Source: Betaproteobacteria bacterium (GTDB taxonomy: Bacteria > Pseudomonadota > Gammaproteobacteria > Burkholderiales > Burkholderiaceae_C). Taken from it: a DNA stretch of 17,193 nt. A program made the position numbers and the translations under genes. Shown here piece after piece: positions 6,882-13,041 of this stretch (position 1 is its first letter; every line of letters begins with the position of its first letter). The stretch covers positions 1 through 17,193 of the forward strand of contig RFNL01000236.1 of the NCBI GenBank assembly GCA_009927195.1. Reading direction: 5' to 3'. Under the pieces are notes generated by a model. That model made no database searches. It was not told the DNA's origin and saw nothing but the letters and a program-made list of their open reading frames with translations.

Positions 6882-7164
6882 TACCCTTTCATTTGCCATT
6901 TGTTTACGATCTTCCATATTTGCTTCCAAATCGATGTCAATTGGGTGCAAAGAGTCAAAAGACCTGCGTCTTGTTTGCCTTCGATGGCAAAGAAATATGG
7001 GCATCCCATGGATCACTGGTTCAAGCGGGTCAAAACGCAAAAAGGCCTGAAGCACATCGAACCTGTTAATTGGCTGTAAACCGAGCATGGATCGGACCAT
7101 GGAAACGCCAATGCCAATTCAAATGCCAGCTTGACCTATTGCTTGACTTGGTGGCTGAGAATCT
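6882..7164. other. Gap of about 280 bp without a recognisable gene
   Basis: No frame with family resemblance, no tRNA and no intrinsic terminator is visible between the fasciclin remnant and the 3' end of hemF. A minus-strand stretch around 7000-7100 (MVRSMLGLQPINRFDVLQAF) has a protein-like composition and then loses it. That would suit a decayed gene fragment, but I cannot name a family. The DNA is A+T-rich like 6422-6881, so both may belong to one remodelled patch. Confidence 0.4.
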
Positions 7165-8073
7165 TCATAACCAATCGCGCCGCACAATGAAATTTGTCAT
7201 CAAGTCGTGCTCGGGTGTGCCCGGCTGGGGCTCGTGCTGATAAGACCAGCTGACCAGCGGCGGCATGGACATCAAAATCGATTCGGTTCGCCCGCCTGAC
7301 TGCAAGCCAAAGTGGGTGCCGCGGTCCCAAACCAGGTTGAATTCGACATAACGTCCACGGCGATATAGTTGGTGTGCGCGTTCCCGCTCACCATAAGCGG
7401 TATGCATGCGCTTTTTCACGATGGGCAGGTATGCCAAGGTCAGTGCATTGCCCACGCTTTGCAGCATGGCAAGATTGTGTGCGTCATCAAATTCTGCAAA
7501 ATCGTCGAAAAAAATACCACCCACACCCCGCTGCTCATTGCGGTGGCGAAGGCAAAAGTAATCGTCACACCAAGTCTTGAACCTGGGGTAGAGGTGGCTG
7601 CCAAAGGGCGCCAAGGCATCCCGACAGGTTTGATGAAAGTGCACTGCATCCTCTTCAAAACCATAGTAAGGGGTCAAATCCATACCGCCGCCAAACCAAG
7701 CCACGGTTTGGCCTTGTGGGGCTTGGGCCGACAGCATGCGCACATTCATGTGAACGGTGGGCACATAAGGATTGCGCGGGTGAAAGACCAAAGACACGCC
7801 CATGGCTTCAAAGGGTGCGCCCGACAGCTCTGGCCTGGCGTGGGTGGCTGAAGGCGGCAGTTGAGGGCCACTCACATGCGAGAAGCCGCAACCTGCGCGT
7901 TCAAACACAGCACCATTTTCCAAAATTTGGGTAACGCCATGACCTTGCAGTTTTTCGCCCTGGGGTTTCTCCCAGGCATCGGACACAAAGCGGCCGCCAT
8001 CTATTTGGGCGATGGCCGTGATGATTTGATTTTGCAAACCGATGAGGTAGCTCTTGACTGAACTGATCTCCAT
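7165..8073 (-). CDS. hemF: Coproporphyrinogen III oxidase, oxygen-dependent
   Basis: 302 residues, the length of bacterial HemF. It oxidatively decarboxylates two propionates of coproporphyrinogen III with O2 to give protoporphyrinogen IX, in the cytoplasm, as a homodimer. Family stretches in order: EKPQGEKLQGHGVTQILENG (35-54), FERAGCGFSHVSG (57-69), the active-site region HPRNPYVPTVHMNVRM (98-113), AWFGGGMDLTPYYGFEED (125-142), GVGGIFFDDF (183-192) and RGRYVEFNLVWDRGTHFGLQSGGRTESILMSMPP (239-272). An AGGTGA Shine-Dalgarno precedes the ATG. It lies 35 bp behind the DUF3422 gene on the same strand, so they are probably co-transcribed. HemF sits on the branch shared by heme and bacteriochlorophyll, which fits the pigment genes a little over a kilobase away. 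An O2-independent HemN is not in the window. Confidence 0.95.
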   Translation of the reverse strand: MEISSVKSYLIGLQNQIITAIAQIDGGRFVSDAWEKPQGEKLQGHGVTQILENGAVFERAGCGFSHVSGPQLPPSATHARPELSGAPFEAMGVSLVFHPRNPYVPTVHMNVRMLSAQAPQGQTVAWFGGGMDLTPYYGFEEDAVHFHQTCRDALAPFGSHLYPRFKTWCDDYFCLRHRNEQRGVGGIFFDDFAEFDDAHNLAMLQSVGNALTLAYLPIVKKRMHTAYGERERAHQLYRRGRYVEFNLVWDRGTHFGLQSGGRTESILMSMPPLVSWSYQHEPQPGTPEHDLMTNFIVRRDWL

Positions 8074-8108
8074 TTATCACCTGCTGATGGGGTAAGCGTT
8101 CGAATGGT

Positions 8109-9425
8109 TTAGATCTTGTACAAACTGCGGTGGATTTTTTGCACCATTCGCCAGCAGACAAACAACACCAATGGGGTGCTGAAACCAGCCAGAATTTCTG
8201 CTGAAATTTTCACCCCCGACGCTTCAAAAGCTTTGCCGATGTATAGCGTCAAGCTGACCACGTAGTAGGAGATGGCTGCAATCGACAATCCTTCCACGGT
8301 GGTTTGCAGCCTCAATTGGTTGGCTTGCCCTTTGGTGAGTTGCTCCAATAATCGCTGGTTGTAGGTTTCGGTGGCTATGTCTACCCGGGTGCGCAGCAAA
8401 TGGCTGGCGCGGGCCACCCGCTCCGACAAGGCCGATAAACGGTCTGAGGTGGCTTTCACCGTGGCCATGGCGGGTGCCAAGCGCCGTTGCATGAATTCGC
8501 CCACGGTTTGAACCCCCGACAAGGGTTGCTCGCGCATTTCAGCAATGCGTTGCTGCACGATGGCATCGTAGGCACGTGCCGCTGAGAAGCGAAAGCTGTT
8601 CTCAGCGGTGGTGCTCTCCAACTGTGCGGCCAAGCCCGCCAAGCGGTCGAGCAGCGCTTCGTCCTTGTCTATTTTTCGCTCTATGCGGTCGTTGATGTCC
8701 ACCAACTGCAATTCGTTTTCGGTCAGCTGTGCAGCCAAGCTTTTGGCCAATGGCAGGCTCAGCAAGGACATCATGCGGTAGGTTTCCAACTCAAGCAGCC
8801 GCTGTGCTATCCGGCCAGACCGGTTTTCTGAGGTATTGGGTGAGGCCAGTATCAGCATGCGCTCAAAACCGTCTTCGCCGATGCGCAGGGTGGTCATCAG
8901 GTGCGAGTGCGATTGATTCTCAGAGGTGCGACCCATTTTGGAGCCAATCACCGTGCCTTCACCCAGCCATTGACGCGCTTTGTAAAAAGCATCGGGATCA
9001 TCCATGCCCTCATTGAGGATGGCCAAATGGATGGCCGTGATGGTTTGACCTGGAATATTGCGCAACCACTCAGTTCCGGTGGCGACGTATGGAGACAGTT
9101 CAGGCAATTGACTGCCCCAGCGGGCATGGTCAGGCAGGGGTTGAACAATCGTGTAACGGGTGAACTCGGTGTGTCTTTCCCAGATCACTTTGTAATCACC
9201 GCAAGGCAATTGCAGAAAGTTGCCCCTCAGCATCTCGGGTTTCAACGCCACCGACGAAGGCAGTTCTAGCAAATGGGCCCATTCAGCCGCTTGGTCCAGG
9301 CCTTGATTCAATACGGCCACATAAACAATCAGCGCAGGGAGTTTGAAAGTGGCCGATGGCCTTGTGTGAATTTCATTGTGCAAAACGACCCGTTGCGCGT
9401 CGTTGGGGGGTAAGTACCTGGTCAT
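8109..9425 (-). CDS. DUF3422 membrane protein of unknown function
   Basis: 438 residues. The N-terminal signature HNEIHTRPSATFKLPALIVYVAVL (16-39) identifies the DUF3422 family, common in proteobacteria with no settled function. The first 230 residues look like a soluble alpha/beta domain. Residues about 240-375 are helical and charged (coiled-coil-like, repeated Leu/Glu/Arg). The C-terminus has two probable membrane segments, about 380-399 (LSIAAISYYVVSLTLYIGKA) and 411-426 (ILAGFSTPLVLFVCW), followed by a basic tail. This suggests a membrane-anchored protein with its bulk in the cytoplasm. An AAGGA ribosome-binding site precedes the ATG. It is followed by hemF after 35 bp and is preceded, 36 bp upstream, by a near-perfect PpsR/CrtJ-type palindrome. 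Together these suggest a role connected to tetrapyrrole supply or photosynthetic membrane formation, but that is inference. Confidence 0.85.
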   Translation of the reverse strand: MTRYLPPNDAQRVVLHNEIHTRPSATFKLPALIVYVAVLNQGLDQAAEWAHLLELPSSVALKPEMLRGNFLQLPCGDYKVIWERHTEFTRYTIVQPLPDHARWGSQLPELSPYVATGTEWLRNIPGQTITAIHLAILNEGMDDPDAFYKARQWLGEGTVIGSKMGRTSENQSHSHLMTTLRIGEDGFERMLILASPNTSENRSGRIAQRLLELETYRMMSLLSLPLAKSLAAQLTENELQLVDINDRIERKIDKDEALLDRLAGLAAQLESTTAENSFRFSAARAYDAIVQQRIAEMREQPLSGVQTVGEFMQRRLAPAMATVKATSDRLSALSERVARASHLLRTRVDIATETYNQRLLEQLTKGQANQLRLQTTVEGLSIAAISYYVVSLTLYIGKAFEASGVKISAEILAGFSTPLVLFVCWRMVQKIHRSLYKI

Positions 9426-9460
9426 CGTCTGGTCCTTGCAGATTGCCGAAGAGGGACAAG

Positions 9461-9478
9461 TGTCTACTTAGGTTGACA
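9461..9478. promoter_or_regulatory. PpsR/CrtJ-type operator upstream of DUF3422-hemF
   Basis: TGTCTACTTAGGTTGACA fits TGT-N12-ACA and matches nine of ten bases of the TGTCA-N8-TGACA form found exactly at crtE and bchC. It lies in the 114-bp gap before the DUF3422 gene, 36 bp from its start codon. In phototrophic proteobacteria PpsR/CrtJ represses pigment genes in oxygen or oxidising conditions. The six-base core alone would occur by chance about four times in a window this size, so the weight comes from the extended arms and the location. Confidence 0.5.
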
Positions 9479-9483
9479 ATAAC

Positions 9484-9512
9484 ATACTATCCCGCTTGCT
9501 GCCCATTTGGAA
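9484..9512 (-). promoter_or_regulatory. Weak candidate sigma-70-like promoter for DUF3422-hemF
   Basis: On the minus strand TTCCAA (9512-9507) and TAGTAT (9489-9484) are 17 bp apart, with the operator at 9478-9461 beginning five bases behind the -10 element. Only three of six -35 bases match consensus, so this rests on spacing and on the operator placement. The same TAGTAT hexamer precedes the bchC operator. Confidence 0.25.
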
Positions 9513-9539
9513 GGCTGAACCTCAGTGGGTTGTTTGCAG

Positions 9540-9689
9540 TTACGGGGGATCCACGGGGTCCTGGCAGCCCTGCGTTTCCCGTTCCCTTTGCCGCCGGGTT
9601 TCCGCTTGTGCCTTGCGCACATCGTGCATTTGCCAAAAAGCGAATGCCAGAACGATGCCAAATAGGCCCAATTCCAACCAAATGCCCAT
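9540..9689 (-). CDS. 49-residue single-pass membrane protein
   Basis: The frame is open further upstream to 9785, but the ATG at 9689 is preceded by a strong GAGGAGA ribosome-binding site, so the likely product is 49 residues. It has one N-terminal transmembrane helix (IWLELGLFGIVLAFAFWQM, residues 3-21) followed by a charged, Arg/Glu/Gln-rich helix (HDVRKAQAETRRQRERETQ) and a proline-rich end. I do not recognise a family; similar small proteins with a WLELGLF-type helix seem common in Burkholderiales, but I cannot verify that here. It lies 114 bp upstream of the DUF3422 gene on the same strand, back-to-back with crtE. Coding status rests on the RBS, the clean membrane helix and the amphipathic tail. 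Confidence 0.6.
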   Translation of the reverse strand: MGIWLELGLFGIVLAFAFWQMHDVRKAQAETRRQRERETQGCQDPVDPP

Positions 9690-9807
9690 GATTTGTCTCC
9701 TCTGGGCATCCATCGTAACGCAGGACCTGGGAGGCGGTCTGCGCTTGGAAAGCCCCTCTGCATGCTTTGTGGCGAGGGCTTTCAAGGCCGCCCTTCGTCA
9801 GTCAGAC

Positions 9808-9835
9808 TTGACAGGTTTGAATTAGCGGTTATATT
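9808..9835 (+). promoter_or_regulatory. Candidate sigma-70-type promoter of crtE
   Basis: A perfect -35 box TTGACA (9808-9813) is followed after 16 bp by TATATT (9830-9835), a five-of-six -10 box. Transcription would start near 9842. The PpsR/CrtJ-type palindrome begins 12 bases behind the -10 box, so a bound repressor would cover the start of the transcript. A second TTGACA at 9834-9839 has no good -10 partner. Confidence 0.5.
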
Positions 9836-9847
9836 GACATTAAATTA

Positions 9848-9865
9848 TGTCATTTTTTATTGACA
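9848..9865. promoter_or_regulatory. PpsR/CrtJ operator upstream of crtE
   Basis: TGTCATTTTTTATTGACA is an exact TGTCA-N8-TGACA palindrome and fits the PpsR/CrtJ consensus TGT-N12-ACA. It lies 17 bp before the crtE start codon, between a good promoter and the ribosome-binding site, which suits repression of the crtEF-bchCXYZ transcript under oxidising conditions. A further TGACA half-site lies at 9835-9839 and another at 9809-9813. The regulator gene itself is not in the window. Confidence 0.8.
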
Positions 9866-9882
9866 CTTGGTTGGGAGACCCC

Positions 9883-10797
9883 ATGAGCCTTTTGACGCGC
9901 ACCGAGCAAGCATTGATCACGTATTTCGAACAAGCTGTGGGTGTGGGTGCGCCGCCGCGCTTGGTGGCGGCCATGCGGCACGCTGTTTTTTCGGGTGGTG
10001 CCCGCATTCGCCCGCAACTGTGCATGGCAGTGGCCACTGCTTGTGGCGACGATGCGCCGGCATTGACCAACGCTGCAGCGGTTTCTCTCGAGTTGATGCA
10101 TTGCGCCTCTTTGGTGCACGACGACATGCCCGCCTTTGACAATGCGGACACCCGCCGGGGCCGACCCTCGGTGCACAAAGCACATGGCGAAGCTTTGGCC
10201 TTGTTGGCCGGTGATGGTCTGATCGTCCTGGCCTACAGGGTCATGTTGCTTGCAGGTGCTCAACACAGCAACAGGCTGTGGGCGTTGATGGACAACCTGA
10301 CCCAAGGGGTGGGTTTGCCCGATGGCATCGTGGCCGGTCAAGCTTGGGAATGTGAAAACAGTGCCGATCTGGGTCAGTATCAACGCGCTAAAACGGGGGC
10401 TTTGTTTGTCTCGGCCACGCGGGCAGGTGCGCTCAGTTGCGGTCAGTCTCCCGAACCCTGGGCGGGTTTGGGTGCTTATCTGGGAGAGGCCTATCAGGTG
10501 GCCGACGACATCCGCGATGTGATTGCCGACGCCGCCGTGTTGGGCAAACCGGTTGGACAAGATGCATTGCTGGCCCGACCCAGCTCTGCGCAGGCCCTGG
10601 GCCTGGAGGGGGCGATCGCGCACTTTGATCACCTGATTGACCAAGCAGCCGAATCTATTCCGGCTTGCACCAACCGTGAACTGCTGCGCCAGTTGGTGCA
10701 GCGTGAGGCGGTGCGCTTGGTGCCCAAAGACATGTGCCAAGGATACCTGCAGGCGCACGCCACTCCCCTCAGTGGCCGAGCCAATGCAGCGCACTGA
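9883..10797 (+). CDS. crtE: Geranylgeranyl diphosphate synthase
   Basis: 304 residues from the ATG at 9883. I prefer this to the ATG at 9847 because GGGAGA (9873-9878) precedes it and because 9847 lies at the edge of the operator. CrtE condenses isopentenyl diphosphate with allylic diphosphates to C20 geranylgeranyl diphosphate, which feeds carotenoids and the bacteriochlorophyll tail. The trans-prenyltransferase motifs are present: FSGGARIRPQL (36-46, substrate Lys/Arg region), the first aspartate-rich motif as DDMPAFD (80-86, four-residue spacing of bacterial short-chain enzymes) with following RRGRPS, and the second, DDIRD (208-212), then GKPVGQD (221-227). It is the first gene of the pigment operon and ends 38 bp before the crtF start. 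An FPP synthase (IspA) is the alternative by motif, but the operon context decides for CrtE. Confidence 0.92.
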   Translation: MSLLTRTEQALITYFEQAVGVGAPPRLVAAMRHAVFSGGARIRPQLCMAVATACGDDAPALTNAAAVSLELMHCASLVHDDMPAFDNADTRRGRPSVHKAHGEALALLAGDGLIVLAYRVMLLAGAQHSNRLWALMDNLTQGVGLPDGIVAGQAWECENSADLGQYQRAKTGALFVSATRAGALSCGQSPEPWAGLGAYLGEAYQVADDIRDVIADAAVLGKPVGQDALLARPSSAQALGLEGAIAHFDHLIDQAAESIPACTNRELLRQLVQREAVRLVPKDMCQGYLQAHATPLSGRANAAH

Positions 10798-10835
10798 CAC
10801 CCAAACCTATTGCAGCACAAGACGCAGCGCCACAG

Positions 10836-12026
10836 ATGTCTCAACCCATTGATTGGGCCGCATTGGCCGCCCGCCCCACCAAGCTCAGCATCAAAGCGCT
10901 TTGGCAAGCACAGTTGGAACGCTGGTATGCCCACCCAGGTTTGTACCGTTGGTCATTGCGCAACCCTCTGACCCGCTGGTGGACCCGCAGGCGCACCCGA
11001 CAGTTGTTTGATTTGATGGCCGGATTTGTGCACAGCCAGGTGCTGCTGGCATGTGTGCGGCTCGACTTGTTCCATGTCTTGCACCATGCGCCAGCCAATC
11101 TGGCTGAGCTCTCGCGCCGCACCCAACTGGCCCCTTCTGTGCTGCAGCGATTGTTGCTGTCGGCCGTGGCGCTGGGCCTGTTGGAGACGCGCGGTCAGGA
11201 TCGCTATGGTTTGGGTCCCTTGGGTGTGCCATTGGCCCAGCACGAGGGTATTGCCCAAATGATCGAGCACAACCATTTGCTCTACCAAGACATGCAAGAC
11301 CCGTTGCAATTTTTGGCCAATGCCTGGCACGGCGGCATGGCCCAATATTGGCCTTATGCGCACGGCAAACCAAGCGCTTCACCGCAAGCCGAAGAGTTGG
11401 ACAAGTTCACCCGTTATTCGGCGTTGATGGCGGCCTCTCAGGGCTTTGTGTTGCAAGAAATTTTGTCGTCGTATTTGTTTGGCGAACACCGATGTGTGCT
11501 CGACGTGGGCGCAGGGCGGGGTCGCTTTGTCAGCGAGTTGGCCCTGCACGCACCCCACCTGCAATTCAAAATGTTTGATCTCCCGCCAGTACTGGCTTTG
11601 GCGGATGAAAACCTGCGTGCCAAAGGTTTGAGAGAGCGGGTTCAACTGCATCCGGGCAGTTTTTTGGATGACCCTTTGCCCGCTGGTGCCGACCTGATCA
11701 CATTGGTGCGGGTGGCCCATGACCACCCCGATGCCGTGGTGCGCCAGCTTTTGCAAAAAGTCCATGACGCTTTGCCCCCTGGGGGCACGTTTTTGCTGGC
11801 TGAGCCCATGGCGCATGCCGATCCTGCTGAGGGCGCTGGCGATGCTTCGGCAGACGCGTACTTTCATTTTTACTTGCTGGCCATGGGCGATGGCCGCCTG
11901 CGCACCCCCCAAGAACTGATGGCCATGATGAAAGAGGCGGGTTTCATGCACGTGGAGCGGGTTCCCAATGCGATGCCCATCCATGCGCAGATCCTTTTGG
12001 GAAGAAAAAATAAGTGTTTACCCTAG
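10836..12026 (+). CDS. crtF: Hydroxyneurosporene/demethylspheroidene O-methyltransferase
   Basis: 396 residues from the ATG at 10836 (MSQPIDWAALAARP); the frame is open upstream to a GTG at 10734, but that would overlap crtE by 64 bp. CrtF methylates the C1 hydroxyl of acyclic carotenoids with S-adenosylmethionine in the spheroidene/spirilloxanthin branch. Residues about 55-135 form a winged-helix dimerisation domain as in plant-type O-methyltransferases (FDLMAGFVHSQVLLACVRLD, QLAPSVLQRLLLSAVALGLLE). The SAM site is VLDVGAGRGRF (221-231), followed by the acidic FDLPPV (247-252). RVAHDHPD (292-299) carries the His region that in this fold acts as catalytic base. The end is a normal GGTFLLAEP strand and a long C-terminal helix. 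Ribosome-binding site is weak, so translation may depend on crtE. Its 3' end is only 61 bp from bchC. Confidence 0.9.
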   Translation: MSQPIDWAALAARPTKLSIKALWQAQLERWYAHPGLYRWSLRNPLTRWWTRRRTRQLFDLMAGFVHSQVLLACVRLDLFHVLHHAPANLAELSRRTQLAPSVLQRLLLSAVALGLLETRGQDRYGLGPLGVPLAQHEGIAQMIEHNHLLYQDMQDPLQFLANAWHGGMAQYWPYAHGKPSASPQAEELDKFTRYSALMAASQGFVLQEILSSYLFGEHRCVLDVGAGRGRFVSELALHAPHLQFKMFDLPPVLALADENLRAKGLRERVQLHPGSFLDDPLPAGADLITLVRVAHDHPDAVVRQLLQKVHDALPPGGTFLLAEPMAHADPAEGAGDASADAYFHFYLLAMGDGRLRTPQELMAMMKEAGFMHVERVPNAMPIHAQILLGRKNKCLP

Positions 12027-12040
12027 TATTTATGAAATTG

Positions 12041-12058
12041 TGTCAGTTTTCTTTGACA
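12041..12058. promoter_or_regulatory. PpsR/CrtJ operator upstream of bchC
   Basis: TGTCAGTTTTCTTTGACA is a second exact TGTCA-N8-TGACA palindrome, 29 bp before the bchC start codon and 14 bp behind the crtF stop. A bchC-proximal PpsR/CrtJ site is classical in purple bacteria. A possible -10 hexamer TAGTAT lies at 12024-12029, 11 bases upstream, but no convincing -35 partner is visible. The site implies an internal, independently controlled promoter for bchCXYZ within the longer crtE-to-bchZ unit. Confidence 0.8.
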
Positions 12059-12087
12059 GATAGACCAGTAAAGCAAAAAATACAACC

Positions 12088-13041
12088 ATGAAATCCCATG
12101 CCGTTGTCTTCAACAGCCCCAAACAACTGAGTTTGCGGTCCTTGGATCTGCCTGACTTACAAAGCGGGCAGTTGGAGGTCGCTGTCGAGTACAGCGGCAT
12201 CAGCACCGGCACCGAGCGCATGCTGTGGGACGGCAGCATGCCGCCATTTCCCGGCATGGGTTATCCGCTGGTGCCGGGTTATGAAACCGTGGGCCGGGTG
12301 GTTCGCGTCTGCAGTGACAGTGGTTGGCGCGAAGGGCAGCGTGTTTTTGTACCGGGCGCCAACTGCTTTACCGGGGTGAAAAGTTTGTTTGGCGGGGCCG
12401 CATCCCATCTGGTGGTGAATGCCCAAAAAGTGATGCCGGTCGCCGATCGCCTGGGACCACAAGCCGTGCTGCTGGCCTTGGCCGCCACGGCCTACCACGC
12501 GGTGTCTGGCGGCGGCAAGCAGGCACCATTTGCGCCGCCTGAGTTGATCATCGGCCATGGGGTCATGGGTCGATTGCTGGCCCGTTTGACGGTGGCCGCA
12601 GGATTTCCAGCCCCTGCAGTGTGGGAGACGCACGCTGCTCGCTCTTCGGGAGCCCAGGCTTATCCGGTGCTTCATCCAGACGATGACCCCCGTCGCGATT
12701 ACGCCGCCATCTATGACGTGAGCGGCGACGGCAGTTTGCTCGACGGCCTGATTCAGCGCTTGAGGCCCGGGGGTGAACTGGTGTTGGCTGGCTTTTACAA
12801 GCAGGACCTGAAATTTGCATACGCCCCCGCTTTCATGCGAGAGGCACGCATCCGCATCGCAGCCGAGTGGAAGCGCCCCGATTTGCTGGCTGTCACCGAA
12901 CTGGTTCACACCCGGCGTTTGTCGTTGGACGATTTGATCACCCACACCCAGCCATCGACCCAAGCTGGTTCTGCCTACGAGACCGCCTTCGGAGATGCGA
13001 GTTGTCTCAAGATGATTCTTGATTGGAGTGCCATTGCATGA
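12088..13041 (+). CDS. bchC: 3-hydroxyethyl bacteriochlorophyllide a dehydrogenase
   Basis: 317 residues, normal for BchC. The enzyme oxidises the C3 hydroxyethyl group to acetyl with NAD+ late in bacteriochlorophyllide a synthesis. It belongs to the medium-chain dehydrogenase superfamily: residues 1-130 form the catalytic GroES-like domain (VEYSGISTGTERMLWDGSMP, then YPLVPGYETVGRVV, where the zinc-binding GHE of alcohol dehydrogenases is replaced by GYE as is typical of BchC). The nucleotide-binding motif is GHGVMG (156-161), shorter than the usual GxGxxG with surrounding strands. RPGGELVLAGFY (226-237) is the following core strand. The ATG at 12088 has no strong Shine-Dalgarno. The stop overlaps the bchX start as ATGA, so the two are translationally coupled. 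C3-acetyl formation indicates bacteriochlorophyll a or b as the pigment. Confidence 0.92.
   Translation: MKSHAVVFNSPKQLSLRSLDLPDLQSGQLEVAVEYSGISTGTERMLWDGSMPPFPGMGYPLVPGYETVGRVVRVCSDSGWREGQRVFVPGANCFTGVKSLFGGAASHLVVNAQKVMPVADRLGPQAVLLALAATAYHAVSGGGKQAPFAPPELIIGHGVMGRLLARLTVAAGFPAPAVWETHAARSSGAQAYPVLHPDDDPRRDYAAIYDVSGDGSLLDGLIQRLRPGGELVLAGFYKQDLKFAYAPAFMREARIRIAAEWKRPDLLAVTELVHTRRLSLDDLITHTQPSTQAGSAYETAFGDASCLKMILDWSAIA

Noticed and set aside
6842..7164. Possible LysR C-terminal remnant on the minus strand
   Set aside because: A short stretch is vaguely reminiscent of an effector-domain end, but frame breaks and lack of any other motif make the call unsupported.
9847..9882. Upstream ATG for crtE at 9847
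   Set aside because: It lies at the edge of the PpsR-type palindrome and adds 12 residues not typical of CrtE, while 9883 has GGGAGA just upstream.
9850..10800. 316-codon minus-strand frame antisense to crtE
   Set aside because: It mirrors crtE in high-G+C DNA, has no family resemblance and no RBS; crtE carries both aspartate-rich motifs.
12053..12081. TTGACA at 12053-12058 as -35 box of bchC
   Set aside because: It is the right arm of the operator; no -10 element is found at a workable spacing before the start codon.
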